Below are positions 1-9,524 of a stretch of 64,000 nt of DNA, piece by piece (the first letter of the stretch is position 1; each line of letters starts with the position of its first letter). Source of the DNA: an uncultured Verrucomicrobiales bacterium (GTDB lineage: Bacteria; Verrucomicrobiota; Verrucomicrobiia; Verrucomicrobiales; Akkermansiaceae); contig CASICJ010000028.1 in the NCBI GenBank assembly GCA_949373085.1, forward strand, positions 43,732 to 107,731. Reading direction: 5' to 3'. The position numbers and the translations under genes are program-made. The notes under the pieces are model-generated. The model worked only from the letters and a program-made list of their open reading frames with translations, was not told the origin of the DNA and searched no databases.

Positions 1-200
1 GGGCAGGCAGAATGATTTATTTTTCTCATAAAGAAATCTGATCACGACGAAAGGACTAAAGCCAGCACGCTCTTGGGGCTTAGTTAAAGATGAGTATTAA
101 TCAATAGATGACTCAATCCCTACGATCCCCACCGACCTTTCATTCCGCCAAAGGAATACGCCGATAAATTTAGAGTTGCCAATCGCAAAGACCAAAAAAA

Positions 201-2363
201 CTAGAACCTCCACGTCCAACCCACTTTGGCTACCGCCTCTCTGCCCGAGCTTTCATAGCGCCTCTCCGGACCCATTTTAGTCAGACTCTGATTCACCACA
301 AAGAAAACATTGCTCCCCGGTTTCACCGTCCACCTCACGCGCCCATTGATTCCGACTTTCTCCGATAAATTGTCATATTGCAAATCGGTTGTCAAAAGTA
401 GTTCCGTTGTCGGTGTCCACTGTAGCGCACTATTCACCACGAAGGTTTCAAAGTCCCCTCCAGGCAGTTGATTCCAATCGTTATTCACCGAAACTCGCGT
501 GGCCCATTGTGGGCTTGGTTTCCAAAACATCTCCAGATCAATTCCCTGCCTCTGCCCTCCCAGATATTCCCCTGCACTCAGTTTTAATCTGGAACCCCAC
601 CTCCAGGACGAAGGCGTGCTAAACCCACCAAATACTCGCGTGTGCCGATAATCACCCACGGGAATAATCACACCATCTAAGATCTCAAAATCTTCCAAGA
701 AGCGCTCGCGTTCGTGCTCGATGCCCAGATTATATTCTCCTCCTCCCTTCTTCTCAAAAGTCACATCAAATTCAAAATCCTCCGATAAAACCTGTCCTTC
801 CAAATCAGCATCAAAGCCCGCCGCAAAATCAAAATCAATCTCGTTCCAATTCCTTCCGCCCGCCTCGAATGCATACGAGAAGAACGAAGCAAATTCGTAA
901 ATTCCTGGTCTCCTCACAAATCCCATCGCTGGATCCAAATCCTTACCCACTCGCTGTAATCCAACCCGCATGTAGAGAGGATTATTCGGATAAATCGCCG
1001 TCAACCCCCACCCGTAATCATCCACGCCATCGCTATCGGTTTGCATCAACCACCCTATCAACTCCCCCGTTTTTTCCTCTCTCCCCAGATAGCTACTATC
1101 CTTCAGATAAAAATCTAAACCAAAAGTGCGGGCCGATCCATTGCTGCGAGGGTCACCATCCGTCACAATCACTCCCACCTGGGACTCCTTGAACAAATCG
1201 TAGGTCACCCGGCCCGCAAATACGTCATCAGCTTCCAACACCCCCTTTCCTTCCAATCCCACTCCAAGCAAACCCAGATTCCAATTCCCCACTTTGCCTG
1301 TCAACTTCCCGCCCATCTCAATCGGCACACGCTCACCATTCCCCGACAAACCGATCGTCCGCGAATGAAAAGGAAGGGGGCTTCTTCTGATTCCACCAAA
1401 GCGAAAATAGCGCGCATCTTCCAAGAAAAAGGCCCGCTTTTCAGGAAAGAAAAGAGGAAATCTTGTGGTATTCACCACCCGTTTATCGACCTCCGTGTCT
1501 GCAAAATCTGTCTGCCAACTTAGGGTCGTAGTCAATGATGGTGTAACTCGAAAAAAGGCATCGATCGACGGCACGATTTCAAACGTATTCGAACCACCCA
1601 TTTCCTCCCGCCAGCGCGATACCAGTGAAGGTCGCACATCCAGTCCCAGCCCAGTCTTCAGATCCCGCATCCCAGTGATCCGCCCGGCACCCTCCATTGC
1701 GTAAAGCAATTTTTTCCGCGTAGGCGATGCCCACCGTAACTTTTCCTCCTTCCGCCTGATCACGCGCTCAATATTAAACCCCCAGCTCTCCTGATTTGGC
1801 TCGAAGGCAATACTGCGAAACGGAATCTCAATCTCCGCCACCCAGCCCTCGGCAGTTACACGCGTCCTGACATCCCAAATACAATCCCACTCCATCTCCG
1901 GACGATTCCCCGCCCTTACGATCCCATCCGCGCTCGACCCCCCCGCTGCAATCCCAAAAAAATATCCCTCGGTTCCCCGCGCAAACGGATCAATCACGAT
2001 TCTCAGTCGATCATCACCTGAACCCGTGGAGTCCCTCCTCCGGTCTCTTGCCAAAACCTCTGCTGGACTTCGATCAAAACACCTTACTCCCAGATATAAA
2101 GCTTCATTCGTGCGCATCAACAAAACTTCCGTCCGCTCCGATACCTCTTCCCCTTCGCGGGGCTCTACCTGCCCAAAATTCCTAATCTTCTTCGCGTGTA
2201 TCCATTCCTCCTCATTCAAAACTCCATCAATCACCGGCTTGCCCTTAATCTGCTGAACCACCACCGAAGGTTGGACCTCTCCGGCATGAGCATTCCCCAA
2301 ACAGCTCATCAGCACCCCAAAGACCACGACGAATCCACCTTTCACCCGCAGTCTTACGCACAT
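201..2363 (-). CDS. CBM9-like/DUF5916 outer-membrane beta-barrel protein
   Basis: The product is about 720 aa if started at the ATG at 2363, which puts a good signal peptide (MCVRLRVKGGFVVVFGVLMS then CLGNAHA) at the N-terminus. The same frame opens 19 codons earlier, but those codons are not signal-like. Residues ~30-215 resemble the CBM9-like sugar-binding domain (VIDGVLNEEEW, then LYLGVRCFD). The rest is rich in alternating aromatic and polar strands and ends in WTWRF, as outer-membrane barrels do. This order matches DUF5916 proteins. Family knowledge suggests an outer-membrane protein, possibly for carbohydrate handling; the substrate is unknown. It reads toward the left edge and has no partner gene in the window. 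Confidence 0.75.
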   Translation of the reverse strand: MCVRLRVKGGFVVVFGVLMSCLGNAHAGEVQPSVVVQQIKGKPVIDGVLNEEEWIHAKKIRNFGQVEPREGEEVSERTEVLLMRTNEALYLGVRCFDRSPAEVLARDRRRDSTGSGDDRLRIVIDPFARGTEGYFFGIAAGGSSADGIVRAGNRPEMEWDCIWDVRTRVTAEGWVAEIEIPFRSIAFEPNQESWGFNIERVIRRKEEKLRWASPTRKKLLYAMEGAGRITGMRDLKTGLGLDVRPSLVSRWREEMGGSNTFEIVPSIDAFFRVTPSLTTTLSWQTDFADTEVDKRVVNTTRFPLFFPEKRAFFLEDARYFRFGGIRRSPLPFHSRTIGLSGNGERVPIEMGGKLTGKVGNWNLGLLGVGLEGKGVLEADDVFAGRVTYDLFKESQVGVIVTDGDPRSNGSARTFGLDFYLKDSSYLGREEKTGELIGWLMQTDSDGVDDYGWGLTAIYPNNPLYMRVGLQRVGKDLDPAMGFVRRPGIYEFASFFSYAFEAGGRNWNEIDFDFAAGFDADLEGQVLSEDFEFDVTFEKKGGGEYNLGIEHERERFLEDFEILDGVIIPVGDYRHTRVFGGFSTPSSWRWGSRLKLSAGEYLGGQRQGIDLEMFWKPSPQWATRVSVNNDWNQLPGGDFETFVVNSALQWTPTTELLLTTDLQYDNLSEKVGINGRVRWTVKPGSNVFFVVNQSLTKMGPERRYESSGREAVAKVGWTWRF

Positions 2364-2682
2364 ATTTTTCAATAGTATCAACCTATCACTCCCATCGATA
2401 AAGAACTCCAACACGATCAATCATTCTCAATTTTCCTTCTTCAGTGCGGAAACTTGATCAGCAAAATCCCAAATTGTTCGCACCGGCCGCAAAATCAAAT
2501 ACCCTAGCGTCCGATATCGCAATGCACTGAGTCCCTCGAACATTTCCGCCTAGAGATGCCCTCTACCCCATTTTAAAATTACGCGATACTTCATCCATGC
2601 GCATATTTCTCTTGGTCTTCTTAGCAAAGACCTTCGGCACCAAAGAAAAACGATGCCCAAAAAATCACTCAATCGTGGGGTC
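2364..2682. other. Intergenic region, no supported gene
   Basis: This stretch of about 320 bases lies upstream of the DUF5916 gene and downstream of the DUF1080 gene, both on the minus strand. A 28-codon plus-strand reading frame begins at 2597 (MRIFLLVFLAKTFGTKEK) but has no ribosome binding site and no recognisable family, so it is not called. The minus-strand promoter of the DUF5916 gene must lie here, but no clear -35/-10 pair stands out. Confidence 0.4.
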
Positions 2683-3456
2683 TTAATTGCCGGAAGGCTT
2701 TATCCTCGGCACAACCAACTTTCGCGCCCAAATATTGCGAAATCGAACCGGATTACCATGATCCTGAAGTGAGAGTCCGCCTGACTTCGCCTTACCACCC
2801 TCTTGCACTGCGAACTGCGTCACGACACCATTGTGTAGCACAGTGATTGATCCCGGTTGGATCACTTTGCCGTCGGTGCCCTTCTTCTCCCGAATGCAAA
2901 TAACATCATAAGTCTGCCACTTGCCCGGCCCACGACTCGCGTTCACCAAAGTCACACTCTTTTGATAAAGCGAGGAAGCTTGGCCATCGGGATAGGTATC
3001 ATTTTTAAATGAATCAAGCACCTGTACTTCGGGATATCCTCCAATGAAGACGCCACTATTGCCGCGCCCCTGACTATTCCCCTTCACTTCGGCCGGCGTG
3101 CACCACTCAATATGCCACTGGCAATCTCCCTCGACCTGATTACGGGTTTGGATTGATCCAGTTCCTCGCACCACCTCCATAAAACCATCCTTCACCTGCC
3201 AATTTGCACCATCATTTCCATCCTTTGCACGGCCCTTCCATTTCGAAAGGTCACGCCCATCGAAAAAGACGATAGCATCGGATGGGACTGCGCCAGGTTT
3301 GGCATCGGTAGTATGACCTGGAGGTGTCACGACTGCCGGGCGTTCATTCTTGACCTGTTCCTTTCTCCAACGCCCAGCGTCGGAAATAGAGACTTGGGCG
3401 TGGAGAGTGGACAAGTTAGCCAAAAAAGGAGTCAAAATCAGAAAATGATATTTCAT
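2683..3456 (-). CDS. Secreted DUF1080 (3-keto-disaccharide hydrolase-like) protein
   Basis: The 257-aa protein starts with a signal peptide (MKYHFLILTPFLANLSTLHA, cleavage near A20/Q21). One DUF1080 domain runs from about residue 60 to 250, with the usual opening (IVFFDGRDLSKWKGR), a central GRGNSGVFIGGYPEVQVLDS segment and a closing PVRFRNIWARKL. DUF1080 is a concanavalin-like fold now annotated as 3-keto-disaccharide hydrolase, and some members cleave 3-keto-glycosides. It probably acts in the periplasm or outside the cell. It diverges from the DUF1080-sulfatase fusion gene at 3602, and the two may share a glycan substrate, but that is inference. Confidence 0.8.
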   Translation of the reverse strand: MKYHFLILTPFLANLSTLHAQVSISDAGRWRKEQVKNERPAVVTPPGHTTDAKPGAVPSDAIVFFDGRDLSKWKGRAKDGNDGANWQVKDGFMEVVRGTGSIQTRNQVEGDCQWHIEWCTPAEVKGNSQGRGNSGVFIGGYPEVQVLDSFKNDTYPDGQASSLYQKSVTLVNASRGPGKWQTYDVICIREKKGTDGKVIQPGSITVLHNGVVTQFAVQEGGKAKSGGLSLQDHGNPVRFRNIWARKLVVPRIKPSGN

Positions 3457-3601
3457 AGAGAGCAGATTTAGTTACGAATGATCGAATTGATCGTCTATAA
3501 CTACGCCCGATTTAGCGCCTGCTTTCAAGTCCACTCTTGGAATAAGCGAAAGTAGTTTTTTATCGATGGAACTCGCGGGCAAAATCAGGTGAGATCCCAA
3601 G

Positions 3602-6040
3602 ATGCGATTACTACTAGTCACTGCATTCGCCATTTTGCCACTCCATGCCAATTGGATTGAACTATTCGACGGAAAATCGACTAACGATTGGACGCCGCGC
3701 GCAGAAGTCGAGCAATTTGAAGCCATTAATGGTGAACTTCATCTTCTCTCAAAGACTAATGTCTGGGTCACCTCCAAGATTGAAATGGATGATTTCGAAG
3801 CTGAACTAGAGGTGTTCCTCCCTAGGGAGCCAGGGTTTAATTCCGGCCTCGCATTCCGCTGTTCGGGAGCGAAGGGAAAACCGAAGGGCTATCAAATCGA
3901 GATCGATCGAAAAGCTCCCGGCGGAGTTTACGGAATTGGGCTTGGTGGCTGGCTTACGAAGAAGAAAGGTAAGCTCAAAGAAGGCCAGTGGAATCATTTC
4001 CGCGTGATTGCTCAAGGCAATCGCATTGAGACCTTCGTTAATGGAAACCCCGTCGCGGACATTCGAGAGGAAAAACAACTCAAAGGCTACTTCGCAATCC
4101 AGCATCACGGCAAAGGGGGCGTTGTAAAATTTCGAAAAATCCGAGCACGCAAGCTCGAATCTAAGACGTCCACTCTTGAGCAACCCAACATCATCTGGAT
4201 CGTCGCCGAAGATCTCAGCCCCGCTCTCGGCTGCTACGGCCACCCCGATGCTCTTACTCCAAATCTTAATGCCTTCGCCAAAGAGAGTATTCTCTTTACC
4301 CATGCCTTTGCAGCTTACCCAGTCTGCTCTCCTTCGCGCTCCTGCCTCATCACCGGAATGTATCCTTCTACGACTGGAACCGGACAAATGCGGTCTGCTT
4401 TCCCACTCCCCCAAGGAGTTACAGGTTTCCCGCAATACCTTCGCGAAGCTGGTTACCACACAACTAATAATGTCAAAACTGACTATAATTTCGCAGATGC
4501 AGAGCGACTCACCAAAAATTCGTGGGTTGAATCAAGCTCGAAGGCTCACTGGCGGACTCGCAAAAAAGGCCAGCCTTTCTTTGCGATTTTCAACGATATG
4601 ACCACCCACCAGTCGCGCACCATGGTCTGGCCTTACTTAATATTTAAAAAGGAAATCCAAGCGAAGCTTTCTCCCGACGAAATTCACAAACCGAACAAAG
4701 TTCGAGTTCCCTCTTACTATCCTAACACTTCGCTGATCCGACGAGAACTTGCCCGTTTCCACGACTGCGTCACCGTAATGGACCGGAATACCGGAAGTAT
4801 TCTTGCTGAGCTGGAAAAGGACGGCCTTGCCGAAGACACAATCGTTTTCTTTTACTCCGACCACGGCTCAGGGATGCCACGTCACAAGCGACTTCTCACC
4901 GACTCAGGAATGCGGGTCCCCCTCATGGTTAGAGTGCCTAAAAAATGGCAACACCTTGTCCCCGGGTCCGAAAATCGTGGCAGCAAAAATAATAGATTAG
5001 TTTCTTTTGTCGACTTCGCGCCAACCGTCCTCGCGCTTTGCGGGATTGATGCGCCGGCTTACATGCAGGGGCACAACTTCCTCGATCAAAAAAACAACCG
5101 TGAGTGGGTTTATGGTGCACGTGACCGGGTCGACGAAGTCTTCGACTGCTCCCGTTCGGTTCGCAACGGCCGCTGGTTATACATTCGAAACTACCACCCA
5201 TTTCTCGGCTGGAACCAACCTTCGGTTTTCTCAGATCTAGGTGAAATCCGGAATGAAATTACCAATTATTCACTTAATACTGGGACGACCCTTTCAAACG
5301 AACAAAATCATTACACCTCACCACAGCGGGCTCCGGTTGAGTTTTATGATTGCATCGCCGATCCCGAGAACACCCGCAATCTAGCTCTTGAAAAATTGAG
5401 TCCTACTCAGAAAGTCTCGCTCGAAAAAGCCCACCGAGCCCTAAAAAGAATTCGCAAGAGAACTCGAGACGTAGGGTGCCTACCTGAAGGAGTCATGGCT
5501 GAGTTGGTTGAGAAAAATGGAGAATCCATTGCAGATCTTGCTCGGAATGGAAACCTCAAGCTTGATCAAATCTGGAATATCGCTGATTCGGTTGGGAGAG
5601 ACACCAAATCCGCCCTTAAATTTTTCAGGCCCAACGATCCCTCGATCAATTTTTGGGTTGTTAATGCCCTCAAAGGCTCTCGCCCTAATGATAAACATAA
5701 AGATGATGCCTTCCGCTACGTAGGGCAAACAGGTAGCGCTGAAGCGAGTATCGAAGCTGCCGCCTGGCTAGCCGCAGAAAGTCGCTACTCGGAAAAAGCC
5801 ATGAAGGTTCTTATCGACGAACTAGAAAACTCAAGCTGGCCTGTCGCACTCCGTGCCTGCCGTGCGATCGAACTCCTTGGTTCACAGGCCAAGCAAGCTG
5901 TTCCCACAATGAAAAAACTTTACGCCCTGAACCGCCATAGGAAAGGCGACGCGGCACTCTTCCTTGCTTTTTCATCTGGCGCCTTTCTCGAAAAGCTCGG
6001 CGAGAAAACGGAACCCTGGGACTTTACTCCCAAACGCTGA
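3602..6040 (+). CDS. DUF1080-sulfatase fusion protein with HEAT-like tail
   Basis: This 812-aa secreted protein joins three parts. A signal peptide (residues 1-16) precedes a DUF1080 domain at ~18-184 (WIELFDGKSTNDW to FRKIRARKL). A type-I sulfatase domain follows at ~194-640, with the metal-binding VAEDLSP segment and the formylglycine motif CSPSR at residues 242-246. A C-terminal ~150-residue alpha-helical region (AAWLAAESRYSEKAM, VPTMKKLYALN) resembles HEAT repeats. Family knowledge says CxPxR is converted to formylglycine for sulfate-ester or N-sulfate hydrolysis; the closest feel is the heparan N-sulfatase-like group. The start is supported by AGGTGAG at 3587-3593, 8 nt before the ATG. 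The fusion suggests sequential action on one sulfated glycan. Confidence 0.85.
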   Translation: MRLLLVTAFAILPLHANWIELFDGKSTNDWTPRAEVEQFEAINGELHLLSKTNVWVTSKIEMDDFEAELEVFLPREPGFNSGLAFRCSGAKGKPKGYQIEIDRKAPGGVYGIGLGGWLTKKKGKLKEGQWNHFRVIAQGNRIETFVNGNPVADIREEKQLKGYFAIQHHGKGGVVKFRKIRARKLESKTSTLEQPNIIWIVAEDLSPALGCYGHPDALTPNLNAFAKESILFTHAFAAYPVCSPSRSCLITGMYPSTTGTGQMRSAFPLPQGVTGFPQYLREAGYHTTNNVKTDYNFADAERLTKNSWVESSSKAHWRTRKKGQPFFAIFNDMTTHQSRTMVWPYLIFKKEIQAKLSPDEIHKPNKVRVPSYYPNTSLIRRELARFHDCVTVMDRNTGSILAELEKDGLAEDTIVFFYSDHGSGMPRHKRLLTDSGMRVPLMVRVPKKWQHLVPGSENRGSKNNRLVSFVDFAPTVLALCGIDAPAYMQGHNFLDQKNNREWVYGARDRVDEVFDCSRSVRNGRWLYIRNYHPFLGWNQPSVFSDLGEIRNEITNYSLNTGTTLSNEQNHYTSPQRAPVEFYDCIADPENTRNLALEKLSPTQKVSLEKAHRALKRIRKRTRDVGCLPEGVMAELVEKNGESIADLARNGNLKLDQIWNIADSVGRDTKSALKFFRPNDPSINFWVVNALKGSRPNDKHKDDAFRYVGQTGSAEASIEAAAWLAAESRYSEKAMKVLIDELENSSWPVALRACRAIELLGSQAKQAVPTMKKLYALNRHRKGDAALFLAFSSGAFLEKLGEKTEPWDFTPKR

Positions 6041-6202
6041 AAACCGTTGTTTCTTTAAGGCAGAAAGTTGCGGTGTATATTCACATATCCCAGCAAACGA
6101 AATGGCTTATCATTTCACCGGGACGAATCTTGGCCGCCACCAGAAAAATCGGCCTATCCTAAGCACGGAAATTTGACGCTGATTTCCACATCGCTTCTTC
6201 AA

Positions 6203-7507
6203 CTAATTCGACGAGACCATTGTGATTCTAAGCCGGTAGAAGAGGGGACCATTTTGCGCGGGTGTTCGAGTCAGAGAGCGAGTCTGCACTCCAGCTGGAT
6301 TATCCCGAACACTTGAGATCTGCGTTAGATCGACAACCGGAGCCCAGTTGTCCAAGTCGATTGAGGACTCCAGCACCGTGCTAAGGTTTCGCCCTTCCAA
6401 ATCCAACGACTCCACTAGGACGAAGGAGTGAGAACCGTCCGGAAGATAATCAATCGTCATTGGCCCTATCCCTGTGCTCGCATCACTTGGGTCAGAACCT
6501 GCAAGATATTCCTCGAGATTGGAAAAACTATCATTATCCGGATCATCAGAAAATCCCGAGAGGGAGATCCCTGCACCCTCTAGCCAACTATCAAACTTTT
6601 CAGCCGGACTCAGATCTTTCCATTCAATGGCAGGGTCAATTAGGGCCTGAATTTCCTCGGCACGATCACTGATTCGTGAGCCATAACCATTGGTCTGACG
6701 ATAGAATCGGATATCAGATGAATTCTCAGATTCACCAAAAATCGGAATCAAGTCCCACTCAGAATCGTCGCTACCGATATACAGACCACCAGCATCATAG
6801 AATACTCCGTTAAAGCGATTTTGATTCGAAGGAATCGCGGAAGACGAATAAGAGGCATCCACCGAAGAGGTGACCGCAGCCAACTTCCAAATTGGGCCAT
6901 CTTTAATAAACCAACCCCCTCCGGAATCGCGAGGGGAAACAATCGCCTCATCCTGGCCCAAGATATCTGAAAAATCAAAATGTAGAAGTTCATTACCTTC
7001 CACATCTACGGAACCGCCCACCTCATTACGACCCCATCGAGATTTTTGCGTCGCATAAGACCCCCACTTCCAGCCTCTCCCTAGGACTTCCTCGCCACGA
7101 TCAATGCCCCGCCCGTGAACGACCATCTCTTTACCAACCTCATCAGACTTCGTGTAGAGCAAGGCATAGTCATCGAAAGTTTCCCAAATCTCAAAAACCC
7201 GCAGATCAGAATCCCCAATCGTCACCGGAGTTCCTTTTATCGCAAAAGTCTTGAGTTCAACCCCATTAAAAAAGGCCTGCTGCGTCACCTGCTCCTGACT
7301 AGCACCCAGATGGTGAGCGGTAATGAAATGCTTGGGCGAAATAATAGTGGCATGCGAAGTCAAATATCGCAGCTGATGCTGCCAACCACTTCCCGCATAA
7401 TCACCAATGGGCGCGGTGCGCGTATTCGCGGCAGGGCTTAAACCATCTCGGAAAATCAACCCACTCGCCGGAAGTCCTACGACCGCCCATAACAACAATA
7501 GTTTCAC
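6203..7507 (-). CDS. Secreted trypsin-like serine protease homologue with calcium-binding tail
   Basis: The 434-aa protein has a short signal peptide (MKLLLLWAVVGLPASG). Residues ~30-290 look like a divergent chymotrypsin-fold domain: FITAHH at 62-66 is the candidate catalytic His region, SDLRVFEI at 100-107 the candidate Asp, and SPRDSGGGWF at 191-200 the nucleophile loop, with Ser195. Near residue 320-345 a DPDNDSFSNLEEYLAGSDP segment is a thrombospondin-type-3 style calcium site. The C-terminus, ending LFYRLRITMVSSN, matches a tail common on secreted Verrucomicrobia proteins. Arg replaces the usual Gly before the catalytic Asp-Ser. It may be a secreted protease or a protease-fold binding protein; the triad assignment is by eye. 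Confidence 0.65.
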   Translation of the reverse strand: MKLLLLWAVVGLPASGLIFRDGLSPAANTRTAPIGDYAGSGWQHQLRYLTSHATIISPKHFITAHHLGASQEQVTQQAFFNGVELKTFAIKGTPVTIGDSDLRVFEIWETFDDYALLYTKSDEVGKEMVVHGRGIDRGEEVLGRGWKWGSYATQKSRWGRNEVGGSVDVEGNELLHFDFSDILGQDEAIVSPRDSGGGWFIKDGPIWKLAAVTSSVDASYSSSAIPSNQNRFNGVFYDAGGLYIGSDDSEWDLIPIFGESENSSDIRFYRQTNGYGSRISDRAEEIQALIDPAIEWKDLSPAEKFDSWLEGAGISLSGFSDDPDNDSFSNLEEYLAGSDPSDASTGIGPMTIDYLPDGSHSFVLVESLDLEGRNLSTVLESSIDLDNWAPVVDLTQISSVRDNPAGVQTRSLTRTPAQNGPLFYRLRITMVSSN

Positions 7508-7565
7508 AGTAAATTACAATAGCCCTGATTCGCTTTATTGTCGCCCCAAATTTAAAGAATGCACC

Positions 7566-8060
7566 CTAGCCAAATAACTCCGGATCCTGAGTTTCTTGAG
7601 CAAGGTAGCCCGAGTCTTCGATAAATTTTCCAGCATCAATTGCCTCATTTACTAAGGAATCACAACGCTCATTGAATGTGTTGCCAGCGTGTCCCTTAAC
7701 CCACTTCCAGGCGATAGTGTGCCCTCCAGCCTCTTGTTCAAGCTGCTCCCAAAGGTCACGATTCAATACTGGTTTTTTATCCGATTTTAACCACCCACGC
7801 TTCTTCCAACCGACCAGCCACCCTTTAGTCATGGCGTCGACGAGATATTTAGAATCCGAATACAAAGTGATCGCGCACGGCTCCTTAAGAATTCCTAGCG
7901 ACGCAATCGCGGCCATAAGCTCCATGCGATTATTAGTGGTATGATCAAATGCCCCTTTCAGCTCTTTACAATACTGTCCAAAAATGACGACTGCCCCAAA
8001 TCCACCCGGCCCAGGATTTCCGCGCGCCCCCCCATCTGTATAAATCTCAACCCTTTTCAT
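7566..8060 (-). CDS. rnhA: Ribonuclease HI
   Basis: The 164-aa protein hydrolyses the RNA strand of RNA-DNA hybrids. All signature residues are visible: YTDGGARGNPGPGG at the N-terminus with D9, E47 in NNRMELMA, D69 in LYSDSKY, H124 in WVKGHAGN and D134 in ERCDSL, giving the DEDD metal site plus the catalytic histidine. Length is typical of bacterial type 1 RNase H (about 150-165). Its ATG overlaps the TGA of the upstream YcxB-like gene (ATGA at 8057-8060), so translation of the two is probably coupled. Cytoplasmic. Confidence 0.97.
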   Translation of the reverse strand: MKRVEIYTDGGARGNPGPGGFGAVVIFGQYCKELKGAFDHTTNNRMELMAAIASLGILKEPCAITLYSDSKYLVDAMTKGWLVGWKKRGWLKSDKKPVLNRDLWEQLEQEAGGHTIAWKWVKGHAGNTFNERCDSLVNEAIDAGKFIEDSGYLAQETQDPELFG

Positions 8061-8548
8061 AGTGCGGTAATCTTAGTCTCACACATTTTGCTCACGGCCT
8101 CAAAGTCCTCCTCTGACGAAAAGGCCGACTTCGGTAAAATAAAATATTGATCCTTGTGGAGATAGAGCAGAATTCCCTTGGGAGACAAGTAGCGATCTTC
8201 AAATTCTTGCCATTTCAGGGTCTTCTCATGACCCTTTGATTCCTGATCGACCGTCTTATTGGAAAAGGTCCAAGTCAGCATCTGGCCCGCCTCAGGCGAA
8301 GACTTGGAGCTATGGATCAGGCGGTATTGCCAGAAGGTTTTCCGCATAAAAAGCAGAGGGCCAACGAGAATGCAGAGAAAACCAAAGGTCCGCTCACCAA
8401 GAAAGAGAAGAAGCGCTCCGATCGGGACCAAAATAAGATAAAAATATCGAAAGATCAGGAAGATTGGATGGCGGTTCCGCATATGCATCGCCGAACCCAA
8501 CTTTAGGGTCTTGACGTCAAATCGACTCGTTGCTTGATAATGCTTCAT
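8057..8548 (-). CDS. YcxB-like membrane protein
   Basis: I place the start at 8548 (MKHYQATSRFDVKTLKLG), giving 163 aa. The frame extends 54 codons further upstream, but that part overlaps the divergent gene at 8619 and is not protein-like. Two adjacent hydrophobic segments (HPIFLIFRYFYLILVPIGAL and FGFLCILVGPLLF) are followed by a C-terminal soluble domain with WQEFEDRYLSPKGILLYL and QYFILPKSAFSSEEDFE. This is the layout and motif of YcxB-like C-terminal proteins, whose function is unknown. The stop overlaps the rnhA start by four bases. Confidence 0.75.
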   Translation of the reverse strand: MKHYQATSRFDVKTLKLGSAMHMRNRHPIFLIFRYFYLILVPIGALLLFLGERTFGFLCILVGPLLFMRKTFWQYRLIHSSKSSPEAGQMLTWTFSNKTVDQESKGHEKTLKWQEFEDRYLSPKGILLYLHKDQYFILPKSAFSSEEDFEAVSKMCETKITAL

Positions 8549-8618
8549 CTGCTCCGAAAGCCATAGCGCCTTCCTTTGCACTGGACAAGACCGTGATCTC
8601 CATGACTTTGTAAAGGAA

Positions 8619-9488
8619 ATGAAGAGATTCCTTCCAAGATTATTATTATTGCTGATGACACTCGGCACCGCGCTTAACGCACAAGAGGCTTGGATCCTCG
8701 AAATGCCCAATAAATACAGTGACTACCTCATCAAGAAATCAGTCGCAGAAGAGCATGACACCGTTGCTGGAATCATCGAAAAGCTACCCAGTCTTGTCAC
8801 AAAAAAACAAATCCGCGAAGTCGACTTGATCAAATGGAACGCCGAGGGAGGGAAAATTAATCAAAAGCGGGAAATTAACGATGGCGGACGCATCTTTAAA
8901 GGCGGCGCACGTTATTACTCAATCAGCGGCCGAAAACCGGATTTTCGGAAAATAAAAATTGCTGATATTCCAACCAATCCAAACCTCGAATTGAGTGCTT
9001 GCGGATTTCTCCCACGAGCGTGGACTCCTACCTTCGCCCACCGCAAAGGTAATCTCACCCTCCTTGTTTTAGAGCGTGATACCAATTCACCCACCGCGAC
9101 CGTTTCCCTCAAGAACATGCGGCAGATCGAATTCGACGCTGGCGAGACGAAGGAAAGCGTCTCCTGGTATTCGGCTGACCCGCTCGACACTAAAGAACTC
9201 TCATACTCATCCGCAATTGCTTTGGCAGCAAATCCCAAGGTTCAATTCATCACTAGAATTTTCTCGGAAGTGAAAAAAGGGGGTGATTCTCTCCTTCGGA
9301 TTGAAGCCAGCAGCGGCAGTCCCACTGCCACCGAATCGATCACGCTTCACCACAACGAAGCAAAGTTTAAAGGACACAGCGAAACCACTGGCCCCCTCAA
9401 AAAGGAAACGATTAAAATTGCTGATAAATCCTACACCAAGGAAGGTGAAGCTGGCGCCTGGACGCTCAATCTCGCGAGCGGCGAATAG
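8619..9488 (+). CDS. Secreted protein of unknown function
   Basis: The 289-aa protein has a clear signal peptide (MKRFLPRLLLLLMTLGTALNAQ). I do not recognise the mature part. An N-terminal helical region (KYSDYLIKKSVAEEHDTVAG) is followed by mostly beta-forming sequence with several short repeats of charged and polar residues, and there are no catalytic-looking motifs, cysteine pairs or membrane segments. The segment IEKLPSLVTKKQIREV recalls proteins that score secretin- or usher-like alternation, but this is not enough to assign a family. It diverges from the YcxB-like gene with a 70-bp spacer and converges on citrate synthase. A periplasmic or cell-surface location is likely. Confidence 0.7.
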   Translation: MKRFLPRLLLLLMTLGTALNAQEAWILEMPNKYSDYLIKKSVAEEHDTVAGIIEKLPSLVTKKQIREVDLIKWNAEGGKINQKREINDGGRIFKGGARYYSISGRKPDFRKIKIADIPTNPNLELSACGFLPRAWTPTFAHRKGNLTLLVLERDTNSPTATVSLKNMRQIEFDAGETKESVSWYSADPLDTKELSYSSAIALAANPKVQFITRIFSEVKKGGDSLLRIEASSGSPTATESITLHHNEAKFKGHSETTGPLKKETIKIADKSYTKEGEAGAWTLNLASGE

Positions 9489-9524
9489 GCTATTCACCAG
9501 CCACCCATGGATTAAAAATCGTTT

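Noticed and set aside
1..200. Left-edge segment with a weak AAGCC/GGCTT pair
   Set aside because: No coding frame or convincing terminator is visible in the first 200 bp.
2597..2683. Small plus-strand frame (28 codons)
   Set aside because: No ribosome binding site, no family, no neighbours on that strand.
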